Of a DNA stretch of 49,463 nt, positions 16,664 through 24,744 are shown one piece after another; position 1 is the stretch's first letter, and the number at the start of each line of letters is the position of its first letter. The notes beneath the pieces are model-generated. The model was given only the letters and a program-made list of their open reading frames with translations. It did not search any database and had not been told where the DNA came from. The stretch spans positions 1 to 49,463 of the forward strand of contig JBGTGB010000127.1 of NCBI GenBank assembly GCA_041746975.1. The letters run 5' to 3'. This DNA comes from Haliea sp041746975. Lineage in GTDB: Bacteria > Pseudomonadota > Gammaproteobacteria > Pseudomonadales > Halieaceae. The translations under genes were made by a program, and so were the position numbers.

Positions 16664-17662
16664 GTGCGGGAGCTGTCGATATCGGTCTATTTTGCGCGGG
16701 CGGTTTTGCGCAATGCGGTGGCCATCGGCCTGGACCCGATGCAGCTGCTGCGCAAGAACCGGATCTCCCCGCGTCTGCTGCTGGAAGAGGACGCGCGTAT
16801 TTCCATCGAGCGCTTCGCCGACCTTCAGGTTAGCACCATGCTGGCCATGAACGACGAGGCTCTGGGCTATACCAGCCGGCGCCTGCCTATCGGCACCTGG
16901 TCAATGATGTGCCACGCGGTCCTGGGCTGCGAAACCCTGGGACAGGCCCTGAACCGCTATTGTCGCTTTTTCCAGCTGTTTGAAGCGAGCCCCTTCCCGG
17001 CCTTCCTCGAGGAAACCGAACAGGTACGGCTGCGTCTGCAGCAGGGCGGACAGACACCGCCAAAAGCCTACCCGGTCGAACTGATGCTGTTCAATGCGCA
17101 CCGCTTCGGCAGCTGGCTGGTGCAGGAACACCTGCCGTTGCAGGCAGTGAATCTGGCCTACTCGCCCGCGGCGCGGCCTGAGGACTATCGGCACATGTTC
17201 CTCGCCAACCCGGTCCATTTCGACGCTGATCACTGTGAGCTGGTGTTCTCGGCGACGCTCATGGACAAGCGCATTACCCAGACTGAGCAAAGCCTGCGCC
17301 ACTATCTGCGGCACCCGGTGCTGATGATGCTGACCCAGGATTTTCAGCGCAACAGCTGGACTGCACGGGTCCGCGACCAGGTGCGCCGCAGCCTCCACGA
17401 GATGCCGGAGCTGGTGGCAGTAGCACAATCCCTGGAAATCCACCCGCAGACCCTGCGCCGACGTCTGTCTGCCGAGGGCACGACCTTCAAGGACATCAAG
17501 AACCAGCTGCGTCGCGATACCGCGCTGCACTTTCTGGGCAAGCAGGGACTCTCCATCGAGGACATCGCCTGCCGTTCGGGCTTCTCCGAATCCAGCGCTT
17601 TTATCCGCGCTTTCAAGGGCTGGACCGGGGTCACGCCGTATACCTACCGCAAGGGGCTCTGA
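16664..17662 (+). CDS. AraC-family transcriptional regulator with arabinose-binding-like N-domain
   Basis: A 332-residue AraC/XylS regulator. The N-terminal two-thirds match the ligand domain of the OruR/ArgR-like group (start SISVYFARAVLRNAVAIGLDP-like, with LPIGTWSMMCHAVLGCETL). The C-terminal double helix-turn-helix is clear: VAVAQSLEIHPQTLRRRLSA and LSIEDIACRSGFSESSAFIR, then FKGWTGVTPYTYRKGL. The start is GTG, immediately after the TGA of the GGDEF gene (TGAGTG), which implies translational coupling. Such regulators often control nearby catabolic genes. The acyl-CoA operon begins 1.3 kb away on the other strand and is a natural candidate target, but nothing in the sequence proves it. Confidence 0.92.
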   Translation: MRELSISVYFARAVLRNAVAIGLDPMQLLRKNRISPRLLLEEDARISIERFADLQVSTMLAMNDEALGYTSRRLPIGTWSMMCHAVLGCETLGQALNRYCRFFQLFEASPFPAFLEETEQVRLRLQQGGQTPPKAYPVELMLFNAHRFGSWLVQEHLPLQAVNLAYSPAARPEDYRHMFLANPVHFDADHCELVFSATLMDKRITQTEQSLRHYLRHPVLMMLTQDFQRNSWTARVRDQVRRSLHEMPELVAVAQSLEIHPQTLRRRLSAEGTTFKDIKNQLRRDTALHFLGKQGLSIEDIACRSGFSESSAFIRAFKGWTGVTPYTYRKGL

Positions 17663-17740
17663 AGCGGACGGGTGCCCTCGGGCAGCCACTTGGTTATAGT
17701 AGGAAGAACACTTTCAACCGATGCGCAAGGAGACCGCACC

Positions 17741-20590
17741 GTGCGAACCGCGATCCGAGGCCTGGTTTACGCCTACGCCGCCTATCTCGCCGCTACCTTT
17801 CTGATCCTGCTACCGGCCCTGAATTTTCTCCCACCCTGGTTTGCCAAGGAGCACTGGGGACGCACGCTGACCACCGAGCTGGTTCTATTCAACCCGTTCA
17901 CCCTGGCGCTGGAAGTGCGGCAGGGAGCTCTGGCTGAGCCGGACGGCAGTCGCTTCCTGGACTTCGATCGCGCCGAGGTCAATCTTTCCCTCGGTTCCCT
18001 GATCCAGCCTGGTGTGGCGTTCGACGTCGTAGCTCTGGAGCAGCTGTACCTGCATCTGCAGCGCAATGACGACGGCAGCCTGAATATCAGCGACCTGCTG
18101 GCGGCGTCCCCCGAGGCCGAACAGGCCCCAGCCGAAGCCGGCTCGGGCGAACTACCGGCGCTTGCTATCGGGGCCCTGCGGCTGAGCGCGGAGCGTATAG
18201 AGGTCACCGACCACCAGCACCCCGGAGGCTACAACACGCATCTGGACGGCTTGCAGCTGGCAGTCACCGACCTTTCCACAGTCACCGAGGCGGGCCAACC
18301 CTACCGTCTGCAAGCCCAGAGCGAAGGCGGCGGGCGCCTGCATTGGCAGGGAGAGCTCTCGCTCGCCGCTGGCAATAGCAGCGGCAGCCTGGAGCTGGAG
18401 GACATAGATCTGCGCCCGATCTGGCGTTTCGCCGAACCTTGGCTGGCTTTCGAGCTGGACAGCAGCCGTCTTAACCTGTCCCTGCAATATAAGGCCGCCT
18501 GGCAGGATACTCTGGATTACTCCGTCACCGAGGGCAGTATCGAATTGGTCGATACCGGTATCAGCCCCCTGGACCGCGAGCGATTGCCGGACACCGGAGT
18601 ATCGCTGGCATCGCTGCAGCTGGCCGGGATCAGCGTTGACGGCAGCCAGCAGGCGCTGGGCATAGAGCGAGTGTCAATAGATGGCCTGAACCTGCGCGGC
18701 TGGAGTGAAGGCAGCCAGGTTAGTCTTGCAGACCTGTTCGCAGTGCCCGCCGCAGAGAACGACGAAAGCGAAGCCGCCACCGACTTGACCTGGCGCCTGC
18801 ATCTCGGGTTGTTCGAACTGGGTGACAGTGAAGTAAGCTGGCGCAGCGAATTCACCGACCCGGGCCTGCTCACCGTCCGGCCCCTGACCGCGGAGCTGCG
18901 CGACCTGCACTGGCCTACCCGGGGCGCCAGCCCGGTGAACCTCGCGTTGCAGATCAATCAGCTCGCCAGCCTGCAAGCTGGGGGCAGTGTGAATCCCGGT
19001 GCCGGCAACGTGGAACTCGATTTTGCCCTGGAGGGGCTGCCGCTGGCCTGGTTCGGCCCCAACCTGCCGTCAGTCCTGCTCGCCGAAATCACCAGCGGCG
19101 AGGCGCGCACTTCAGGGCGCATGACCATGGCCGACTTTCAACCCGAGACAGTAGCACTGGACGGCGCGGTGACCGACTTTGCGGTGGTCCTGCACGGTGC
19201 CGACGACGCTCTGACCCGCTGGGACAATCTGCACTGGGAGGGGCTGGCAGTAGCCATGCAGGAACGCAGCATCACCCTGGCGGAGCTGCATCTGGAGGGT
19301 TATCAGGGCCGCCTGCACATTCAGGAAGACGGCAGTATCAATGTTCAGCGTCTGCTGGAAGAGGGAGCAGACAAGGCCGAGCAGGATTCATCGCGGAGTG
19401 AAGCCCAGCCAGAAGCTGAACCAGGTTCCGGGGAAGAAGCTGCCTGGCAGTTCAGCGCACCGGCGATCTTCATTGCCGACAGTGCCGTTGATTTTCAGGA
19501 TGAATCACTGCCGATCCAGTTCCGAACGGTGATCGGTGGGCTCGATGGCACCATCAGCAACGTGAGCAGCGACCCTGCGGAATCACTGCTCGTGGACCTG
19601 AGAGGCTCCGTGGACGGGTACGCACCAGTAACCCTGACCGGCACAGTCAGCCCCCTGCGGTCGCCACCGGCCCTGAATCTGGACCTTAGTTTCCGCGGTC
19701 TCGACATGGCCCGCCTTACGCCCTACTCCGGGACCTACGCCGGCTACGCCATTGAGCGCGGCACACTAAACGCGCAGCTTGGCTACGGCCTGGAGAACGA
19801 TCGCCTGCGGGGCGACAACCGGATCATCATCAACCAGCTCAAGCTGGGGGACCGGGTGGCCAGCGACAAGGCCCTCGATCTGCCGCTGCGCCTGGGTATC
19901 GCCCTGCTGACCGACAGCAAGGGGGTCATCGACCTTGCGGTGCCAGTCAGCGGGGACGTCAATAACCCTCAGTTCAGCCTTGGCAGCGTTATCGCCGGCG
20001 CCTTCACCAACCTGCTCAGCAGGGCGATTACGGCACCCTTCAGCTTTCTTGCCAGCCTGGTGGGCAGCAGCGAGGATCTGCGCACCGTTGATTTCGCCGC
20101 CGGCGGCAGTGAACTGGATAGCCACAGCCAGACCAAGCTGCGTGATCTGGCCACGGCAATGCAGCAGCGACCTGGGCTGAACCTGGTGATCACCGGCCTG
20201 ATCGACCCGGAGACAGACCGTGTAAGCCTCCAGGAACAGCTGCTGCAGGCGGCGCTCCTGGAACAGGGGCTGAGCGAGGAAGACCTGAGCCAGCGCAGCG
20301 AAGCCTGGGAAAGCGCCATTCGGGAACGCTACGCCGCACTGGATTCGGTTCTCGTGCAGGACCCGGAGCAGCCCGCGCCATCGCTATTGCAGCAGGCGCG
20401 CATCCTGCGCGACCAGTGGCCGGTCCCTGAGAGCGCGCTGCTGGCGCTGGCCAGCGAACGCGCCGCCAGCAGCAAGCGCTTTCTGGTCAACGAGGGTGCA
20501 ATAGAGCCCGAGCGAGTGGTTCTGGCGCCCGCTGACGTGGAGGAGAAAGCCAACACCTTCAGCGGCGTAGACCTAGCGGTGGCTACCTGA
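17741..20590 (+). CDS. DUF748 (AsmA-like) cell-envelope protein
   Basis: A 949-residue protein of the DUF748/AsmA-like group, envelope proteins thought to span the periplasm and affect outer-membrane lipid homeostasis. One N-terminal membrane anchor (YAYAAYLAATFLILLPALNF) is followed by a long beta-rich periplasmic region. The DUF748 signature comes early (LFNPFTLALEVRQGALAEPD, then NDDGSLNISDLL). An acidic low-complexity linker (around EAQPEAEPGSGEEA) separates two halves. The C-terminus carries the usual DUF748 tail (FAAGGSELDSHSQTKLRDLA), faintly OmpA-like. The start is set at GTG 17741 because AAGGAG lies 8 bases upstream; the frame is open from 17672. Its last 18 bases overlap the convergent SprT gene. 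Confidence 0.85.
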   Translation: MRTAIRGLVYAYAAYLAATFLILLPALNFLPPWFAKEHWGRTLTTELVLFNPFTLALEVRQGALAEPDGSRFLDFDRAEVNLSLGSLIQPGVAFDVVALEQLYLHLQRNDDGSLNISDLLAASPEAEQAPAEAGSGELPALAIGALRLSAERIEVTDHQHPGGYNTHLDGLQLAVTDLSTVTEAGQPYRLQAQSEGGGRLHWQGELSLAAGNSSGSLELEDIDLRPIWRFAEPWLAFELDSSRLNLSLQYKAAWQDTLDYSVTEGSIELVDTGISPLDRERLPDTGVSLASLQLAGISVDGSQQALGIERVSIDGLNLRGWSEGSQVSLADLFAVPAAENDESEAATDLTWRLHLGLFELGDSEVSWRSEFTDPGLLTVRPLTAELRDLHWPTRGASPVNLALQINQLASLQAGGSVNPGAGNVELDFALEGLPLAWFGPNLPSVLLAEITSGEARTSGRMTMADFQPETVALDGAVTDFAVVLHGADDALTRWDNLHWEGLAVAMQERSITLAELHLEGYQGRLHIQEDGSINVQRLLEEGADKAEQDSSRSEAQPEAEPGSGEEAAWQFSAPAIFIADSAVDFQDESLPIQFRTVIGGLDGTISNVSSDPAESLLVDLRGSVDGYAPVTLTGTVSPLRSPPALNLDLSFRGLDMARLTPYSGTYAGYAIERGTLNAQLGYGLENDRLRGDNRIIINQLKLGDRVASDKALDLPLRLGIALLTDSKGVIDLAVPVSGDVNNPQFSLGSVIAGAFTNLLSRAITAPFSFLASLVGSSEDLRTVDFAAGGSELDSHSQTKLRDLATAMQQRPGLNLVITGLIDPETDRVSLQEQLLQAALLEQGLSEEDLSQRSEAWESAIRERYAALDSVLVQDPEQPAPSLLQQARILRDQWPVPESALLALASERAASSKRFLVNEGAIEPERVVLAPADVEEKANTFSGVDLAVAT

Positions 20591-21148
20591 AGATCCGTCC
20601 TGCCCGGCAGGGTGCAAAGGGGCGTCGCAGTAGATGCATAAATAACGGGCCCGACCCTCACGCATACGCTTGTGACGCACGGTTGACACTTCGTGGTCCC
20701 GACAGGCGCAGCGGTAAGCGTGGCGCTGCTGACGCCGAACCGGGATCCCGCTCAAATCCAGTTTGAAGGTGACCTCCGGGGGCAGGCCAAAGCAGCGCAT
20801 CACCTGCTGCCATTCCAGACCGTGGGGCCGTACCCGGCGACGGCGATGCTTACAGTGCACTGCGTAGTGTGCTACTTCGTGGGGCACGGTGAATTGCAGA
20901 CTATTCTCAAAGTGCTTGGCGAAAATCCAGGGATTGAAACGGATCCAGCAGTCTTTACCGTGGACCCGGAACATGCCCGCACTGGAACCGCGGAGATCAA
21001 ACAGCACCGGCACCGGTGCCAGCGGCAGCGCCAGCAGCTGCGCCGCGCGCTCAATCCAGGCCCCGGTGGCGGCGACCACCTGGGCACGCTGCGGCTCGGC
21101 TATCGGCAGCACCTTGCCTGGATGCCATGTGGGAGTAGAGGTCGTCAT
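20573..21148 (-). CDS. SprT-like zinc metalloprotease-fold protein
   Basis: A 191-residue SprT-family protein. The metal-binding HEVAHYAVH (HExxH at residues 90-94) is followed by the third ligand in RPHGLEWQ (His109). The C-terminus has a zinc-ribbon-like segment with YRCAC, a central HxxxxxRH, and YLCIYCDAPL. It is related to eukaryotic SPRTN; bacterial SprT function is poorly defined. The coding start (ATG 21146-21148) has no Shine-Dalgarno but a good promoter lies so close that the message may be leaderless. It overlaps the end of the DUF748 gene by 18 bases in convergent orientation and ends in TAG. Confidence 0.88.
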   Translation of the reverse strand: MTTSTPTWHPGKVLPIAEPQRAQVVAATGAWIERAAQLLALPLAPVPVLFDLRGSSAGMFRVHGKDCWIRFNPWIFAKHFENSLQFTVPHEVAHYAVHCKHRRRRVRPHGLEWQQVMRCFGLPPEVTFKLDLSGIPVRRQQRHAYRCACRDHEVSTVRHKRMREGRARYLCIYCDAPLHPAGQDGSSGSHR

Positions 21149-21156
21149 GGCTGCGC

Positions 21157-21185
21157 AGTGTAACCGGATCCAGCCAGCGGGTTAA
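21157..21185 (-). promoter_or_regulatory. Candidate sprT promoter giving a leaderless transcript
   Basis: On the minus strand TTAACC (21180-21185), a 17-base spacer and TACACT (21157-21162). The -10 ends only 8 bases before the ATG of the SprT gene, so transcription would start at or next to the start codon. The -35 overlaps the TAA stop of finR. Confidence 0.4.
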
Positions 21186-22066
21186 TGGGCATGTTCCCGG
21201 CAGAGCTGCAGCCAGTGCCTGAGCCCCGCGGTGTGGTACTTGTGCCGGTGCAGAACGATGTTGAGCTGGCGGGTAAAGTCCCTGCCAGGCACCCGCAGGG
21301 GCACCAAAGAGCCGCGGGCGAACGCCTCCACCAGGCTGATGCGCGACAGGCAGCCCACGCCCAGGCCCGCCTCCACCGCGCGCTTGATTGCTTCTGTGTG
21401 CTGCAGTTCCAGGACAATCCGCAACTCCGGCAGCAGCCCGTGCATGGCGCGTTCGAAGGTCTGGCGGGTGCCTGAGCCCGATTCACGTACAATCCAGTCC
21501 AGCTTTAGCAGGTCCCGGTCGCTCAGGGCGCGACGCCCTGCCAGCGGATGCCCGGGTGCGGCGAAGACCACCAGCTCGTCTGCCTGCCAATGCTGGCTCT
21601 GCAAATCCGCGTGCACGAATTCCCCCTCCACCAGACCGATGTCCAGCTCGAAATTCGCCACCCCCTCGGCGATCGCTGAGGTATTGGCCACCGTGAGGGC
21701 AATATCGGCACCGGGATAGCGCTGGCGAAAATCCGCGATCATCGGCACCGCCAGGTAGTTACCGATGGTCAAGGTGGCACCCACCTGCAGGCGGCCGCTC
21801 ACTTCGTCCCCGGACAGTGCCTGCTCGAAGGCGCGTGCCCGGGCCAGCAGGTCTTCAGCGGCCGGTCGCAGCTGGCGGCCGAATTCGCTCAGCCGCAGGC
21901 GCTTGCCGATGCGGTCGAACAGCTGCACAGCAAATTGCTGCTCCAGCTCACGCAACGCCCCGCTGGCGGCGGACTGGGACATGGCCAGGTCGACAGCCGC
22001 ACGGCTGACATTTTCATGGTGGGCGGTGGCAAGAAACACTTCAAGCTGTCTCAGGGTGTAGCGCAC
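21182..22066 (-). CDS. finR: LysR-family regulator FinR
   Basis: A 294-residue LysR-type regulator: HTH in LRQLEVFLATAHHENVSRAA and SQSAASGALRELEQQF, effector domain to the C-terminus. It is divergent from fpr with 114 bases between, exactly the arrangement of finR and fpr in Pseudomonas, where FinR activates fpr under superoxide or oxidative stress and sulfur starvation. The gene assignment rests on this synteny plus family membership. The start is GTG (22064-22066) with AAGG upstream. The intergenic region has an AT-rich palindrome suited to LysR binding. Confidence 0.8.
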   Translation of the reverse strand: MRYTLRQLEVFLATAHHENVSRAAVDLAMSQSAASGALRELEQQFAVQLFDRIGKRLRLSEFGRQLRPAAEDLLARARAFEQALSGDEVSGRLQVGATLTIGNYLAVPMIADFRQRYPGADIALTVANTSAIAEGVANFELDIGLVEGEFVHADLQSQHWQADELVVFAAPGHPLAGRRALSDRDLLKLDWIVRESGSGTRQTFERAMHGLLPELRIVLELQHTEAIKRAVEAGLGVGCLSRISLVEAFARGSLVPLRVPGRDFTRQLNIVLHRHKYHTAGLRHWLQLCREHAH

Positions 22067-22077
22067 GGTCGCACCTT

Positions 22078-22096
22078 ATATCGTATAGACCGATAT
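22078..22096. promoter_or_regulatory. Likely FinR operator (LysR box)
   Basis: ATATCG (22078-22083) and CGATAT (22091-22096) form a perfect inverted repeat with a 7-base spacer, inside a run of TATA-rich sequence (22076-22105). Location between finR and fpr, upstream of the fpr -35 box, fits an activator site. Confidence 0.55.
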
Positions 22097-22117
22097 AGTA
22101 TATAGTTAAAAACCGTT

Positions 22118-22145
22118 TTGCCAATAAGTAGACAGCGCCTACACT
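22118..22145 (+). promoter_or_regulatory. fpr promoter
   Basis: TTGCCA (22118-22123), a 16-base spacer and TACACT (22140-22145). It lies 22 bases downstream of the palindrome and about 35 bases before the fpr ATG. Confidence 0.5.
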
Positions 22146-22180
22146 TGCGTTGTTAACTTTACCCTTTCAAGGATTACGCC

Positions 22181-22954
22181 ATGGCTACTCTGCTGCGCGA
22201 ACAGGTAACGGAAGTCCATCACTGGACCGATCACCTGTTCAGCTTCAAGACCACCCGCAACCCGGGTTTTCGCTTCGAGAACGGCCATTTCACCATGATC
22301 GGGCTGGAGCGCGAGGGCAAACCACTGCTCCGGGCCTACAGCATGGCCAGCGCCAACTACGAGGATCAGCTGGAGTTTTTCAGCATCAAGGTTGCTGATG
22401 GCCCGCTCACATCCCAGTTGCAGAACATCCGCGTTGGTGACGTCGTGCTGATCAACAGCAAGGCCACGGGTACCCTGGTCGTGGACAATCTCCTGCCGGG
22501 CAAAAACCTGTACCTGCTGGGAACTGGCACCGGTCTGGCGCCTTTCCTCAGCATCATCAAGGACCCGGAAATCTACGAACGCTTCGACAATGTGATCCTT
22601 GCTCACGGCTGCCGCCACGTCAGAGAACTCGCCTATCAGGACAGCATCACCCGGGAACTGCCCGAGCATGAGTTCCTCGGCGAGGAGATCAGGCAGAAGC
22701 TGCGCTACTACCCCACGGTCACGCGCGAGGCCTATCGCAATACCGGGCGCCTGACCGACCTGCTGGCCAGCGGCAAGTTGCCAGCAGATCTGGGCCTGGA
22801 ACCTATCGACCCGGAGCGCGACCGCTTCATGATCTGCGGCAGCCCCAGCATGCTCAAGGATATGACCCTGTTGCTGAATGAGCGCGGCTTCAGCGAGTCC
22901 CGCCACGGCGACGCGGCCCACTACGTGATCGAGCGGGCCTTCGTCGAGAGCTGA
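22181..22954 (+). CDS. fpr: Ferredoxin/flavodoxin-NADP+ reductase
   Basis: A 257-residue FAD enzyme that exchanges electrons between NADPH and ferredoxin or flavodoxin. Length and sequence fit the Pseudomonas/Azotobacter Fpr subclass. The FAD-binding RAYSMAS motif (residues 52-58) is present, as is the NADP-binding LGTGTGLAPFLSI, the FMICGSPSML block and the C-terminal extension YVIERAFVES typical of this subclass. AAGGA lies 7 bases before the ATG. It is divergent from finR and converges on the acyl-CoA ligase gene with no gap. Confidence 0.95.
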   Translation: MATLLREQVTEVHHWTDHLFSFKTTRNPGFRFENGHFTMIGLEREGKPLLRAYSMASANYEDQLEFFSIKVADGPLTSQLQNIRVGDVVLINSKATGTLVVDNLLPGKNLYLLGTGTGLAPFLSIIKDPEIYERFDNVILAHGCRHVRELAYQDSITRELPEHEFLGEEIRQKLRYYPTVTREAYRNTGRLTDLLASGKLPADLGLEPIDPERDRFMICGSPSMLKDMTLLLNERGFSESRHGDAAHYVIERAFVES

Positions 22955-24655
22955 TCAGAGCGCGTCGACCACCCGCAGTGTCTCACGGAGTTCGCGTTTG
23001 AGAAATTTGCCGTTGGCGTTGCGCGGCAGCGGCTCCGGCATGAGCCAGATATAACGGGGTACCTTGTAGGGCGCCAGCAGGCCGGCGCAGTGGGCCCGCA
23101 GGTGGCTTACATCAGAGGTAGCGCCGGGTCGCAGATACAATGCGGCGCCCACCTCCTCCCCCAGGCGCTCGTCGACAACTGCAAACACTACGCACTCAGC
23201 CACATCCTCGTGGGCAAACAAGGCGTTCTCCACTTCCGCGCAGTAGATATTTTCACCCCCCCGCAGCACCATGTCCTTGGCGCGATCGACGAGGAAGATG
23301 AACCCCTCCTCGTCGATGTAGGCAATGTCCCCGGTGTGCAACCAGCCATCGGTGATCGATTCGGCGGTGGCTTCAGGGCGATTGAGATAGCCCTTGATCA
23401 CCGGCGCGCCCCGCACCCACAACTCGCCTATTGCGTTCTCTCCGAGATCTTCCCCGGTGGCACCGACACACTTGGCTTCGAAGGTCGGCATGGCGGGCCC
23501 GACACTGGCGGGCTTGTCGATAAAGAATTCCGCCGAGACCGCGGCGATGATGCCGCTGGTTTCAGTCATGCCATAACCGGTATTGGGCCGCGCGGACTTC
23601 GAGCGCTGGCGAATCTTCTCTACCAGGTCAGGCTGCAGCGCGGCCCCGCCACCTCCAAGCACGGCGAGAGAGGAGGTATCACGCTGGGCGAAATCCGGAT
23701 GCATGAGTATTTCCCTGGCCATCATCGGCACTCCGGTGAAATTGGTAATACGCTCTTCCTCGATCAGACGCAGCGCCTCCGCCGCATCCCATTTGTACAT
23801 GTGCACGAGTTTTCCGCCCGCCACAGTCGTGGCATGGGCAACGCAGTTGTTGGCGGTGACGTGAAACAGCGGTGTCGCCACCAGGGAATTGGGCGCCGGC
23901 GTGGACCCCAGGGCCGGTGGAGTTTCACCGCGAGACAGGGCCATGGCCACGGGCTGAACCGTATTGATAAAACCGACATTCAGTATGTTGGCAACACAGC
24001 CGCGGTGGGTCAGGCGCGCGCCTTTCGGCCGCCCGGTGGTTCCGGAAGTATAGAAAATGCAGGCGTCATCGTTGGGATCGATGCCAGCGGCCGGAAGAGC
24101 GGGCTCCGCATTGATCAACTCCATCCAGTCCGTAACCCAGGCCGGAGGATCTTCCTCCAGGCGTACCGCCACCACCCTGATCGCTGGAAACTTGTCGCGC
24201 ACCTCGTTAAAGCGCTGCAGGCGTTCGCGGTCACAGATCAGGACCACAGGCGCCGCGTCCTCCAGCGCAAATTCCATCTCGTGGGCGACCCACCAGGCAT
24301 TCATCCCCACCACCACTGCGCCCATGGCAGTGACAGCCCAGTAGGCCAACATCCACTCCGGGTAGTTGCGCATGGCAATGGCAACGCGATCACCGGGCTT
24401 GACGCCCTCAGTGTGTAGCCAGTGGGCAATGCTGGCGGTGAAGGTCTGGGCTTGGGCATAGCTGCAGCGCTCGCCGGCAAAAACCAGGTAATCCTTGTCT
24501 CCGTGCCCCGCCGTGCTCAACCATATCTCACGCAAGGAGGGTGGTGCGTGTTTATAGCTGCGGATCGGCACGCCGCCAACGTCGATGGTGGCGACCTCAA
24601 AGAATTGCCCGGGGGCTGTCAATTGCTGCCATGCCTGCTGCAAATGTTCGTACAC
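22955..24655 (-). CDS. AMP-dependent acyl-CoA synthetase (first of two)
   Basis: A 566-residue ANL-family ligase that would activate a carboxylic acid to its CoA thioester through an acyl-adenylate. Motifs are the P-loop YTSGTTGRPKGARL, GYGMTETSG, DGWLHTGDIAY, and the C-terminal catalytic lysine in PRNANGKFLKREL. The start is taken as GTG (24653-24655), preceded by GAGGTGGAG; the frame is open to 24736 but without homology. It is divergent from the ACAD10/11-type kinase gene with an 89-base spacer holding an inverted repeat. Ligase and kinase may act on the same acid. The exact substrate cannot be read from the sequence. Confidence 0.9.
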   Translation of the reverse strand: MYEHLQQAWQQLTAPGQFFEVATIDVGGVPIRSYKHAPPSLREIWLSTAGHGDKDYLVFAGERCSYAQAQTFTASIAHWLHTEGVKPGDRVAIAMRNYPEWMLAYWAVTAMGAVVVGMNAWWVAHEMEFALEDAAPVVLICDRERLQRFNEVRDKFPAIRVVAVRLEEDPPAWVTDWMELINAEPALPAAGIDPNDDACIFYTSGTTGRPKGARLTHRGCVANILNVGFINTVQPVAMALSRGETPPALGSTPAPNSLVATPLFHVTANNCVAHATTVAGGKLVHMYKWDAAEALRLIEEERITNFTGVPMMAREILMHPDFAQRDTSSLAVLGGGGAALQPDLVEKIRQRSKSARPNTGYGMTETSGIIAAVSAEFFIDKPASVGPAMPTFEAKCVGATGEDLGENAIGELWVRGAPVIKGYLNRPEATAESITDGWLHTGDIAYIDEEGFIFLVDRAKDMVLRGGENIYCAEVENALFAHEDVAECVVFAVVDERLGEEVGAALYLRPGATSDVSHLRAHCAGLLAPYKVPRYIWLMPEPLPRNANGKFLKRELRETLRVVDAL

Positions 24656-24691
24656 AACTCCACCTCTGTTAGACTTATGAATTCGCGGAAG

Positions 24692-24714
24692 CGGCAGCAT
24701 ACCCCGAGCTGCCG
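24692..24714. promoter_or_regulatory. Inverted repeat between divergent ligase and kinase genes
   Basis: CGGCAGC (24692-24698) and GCTGCCG (24708-24714) are perfect inverted repeats with a 9-base spacer in the middle of the divergent region. It could be an operator serving both genes. No T run follows, so it is unlikely to be a terminator. Confidence 0.4.
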
Positions 24715-24744
24715 GCCCGCTCAACGCCACATACAAGGATCCGC

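Noticed and set aside
23090..24418. 442-codon plus-strand open frame opposite the first acyl-CoA ligase
   Set aside because: Shadow of the ligase gene; His/Arg/Gly-rich with no family motifs.
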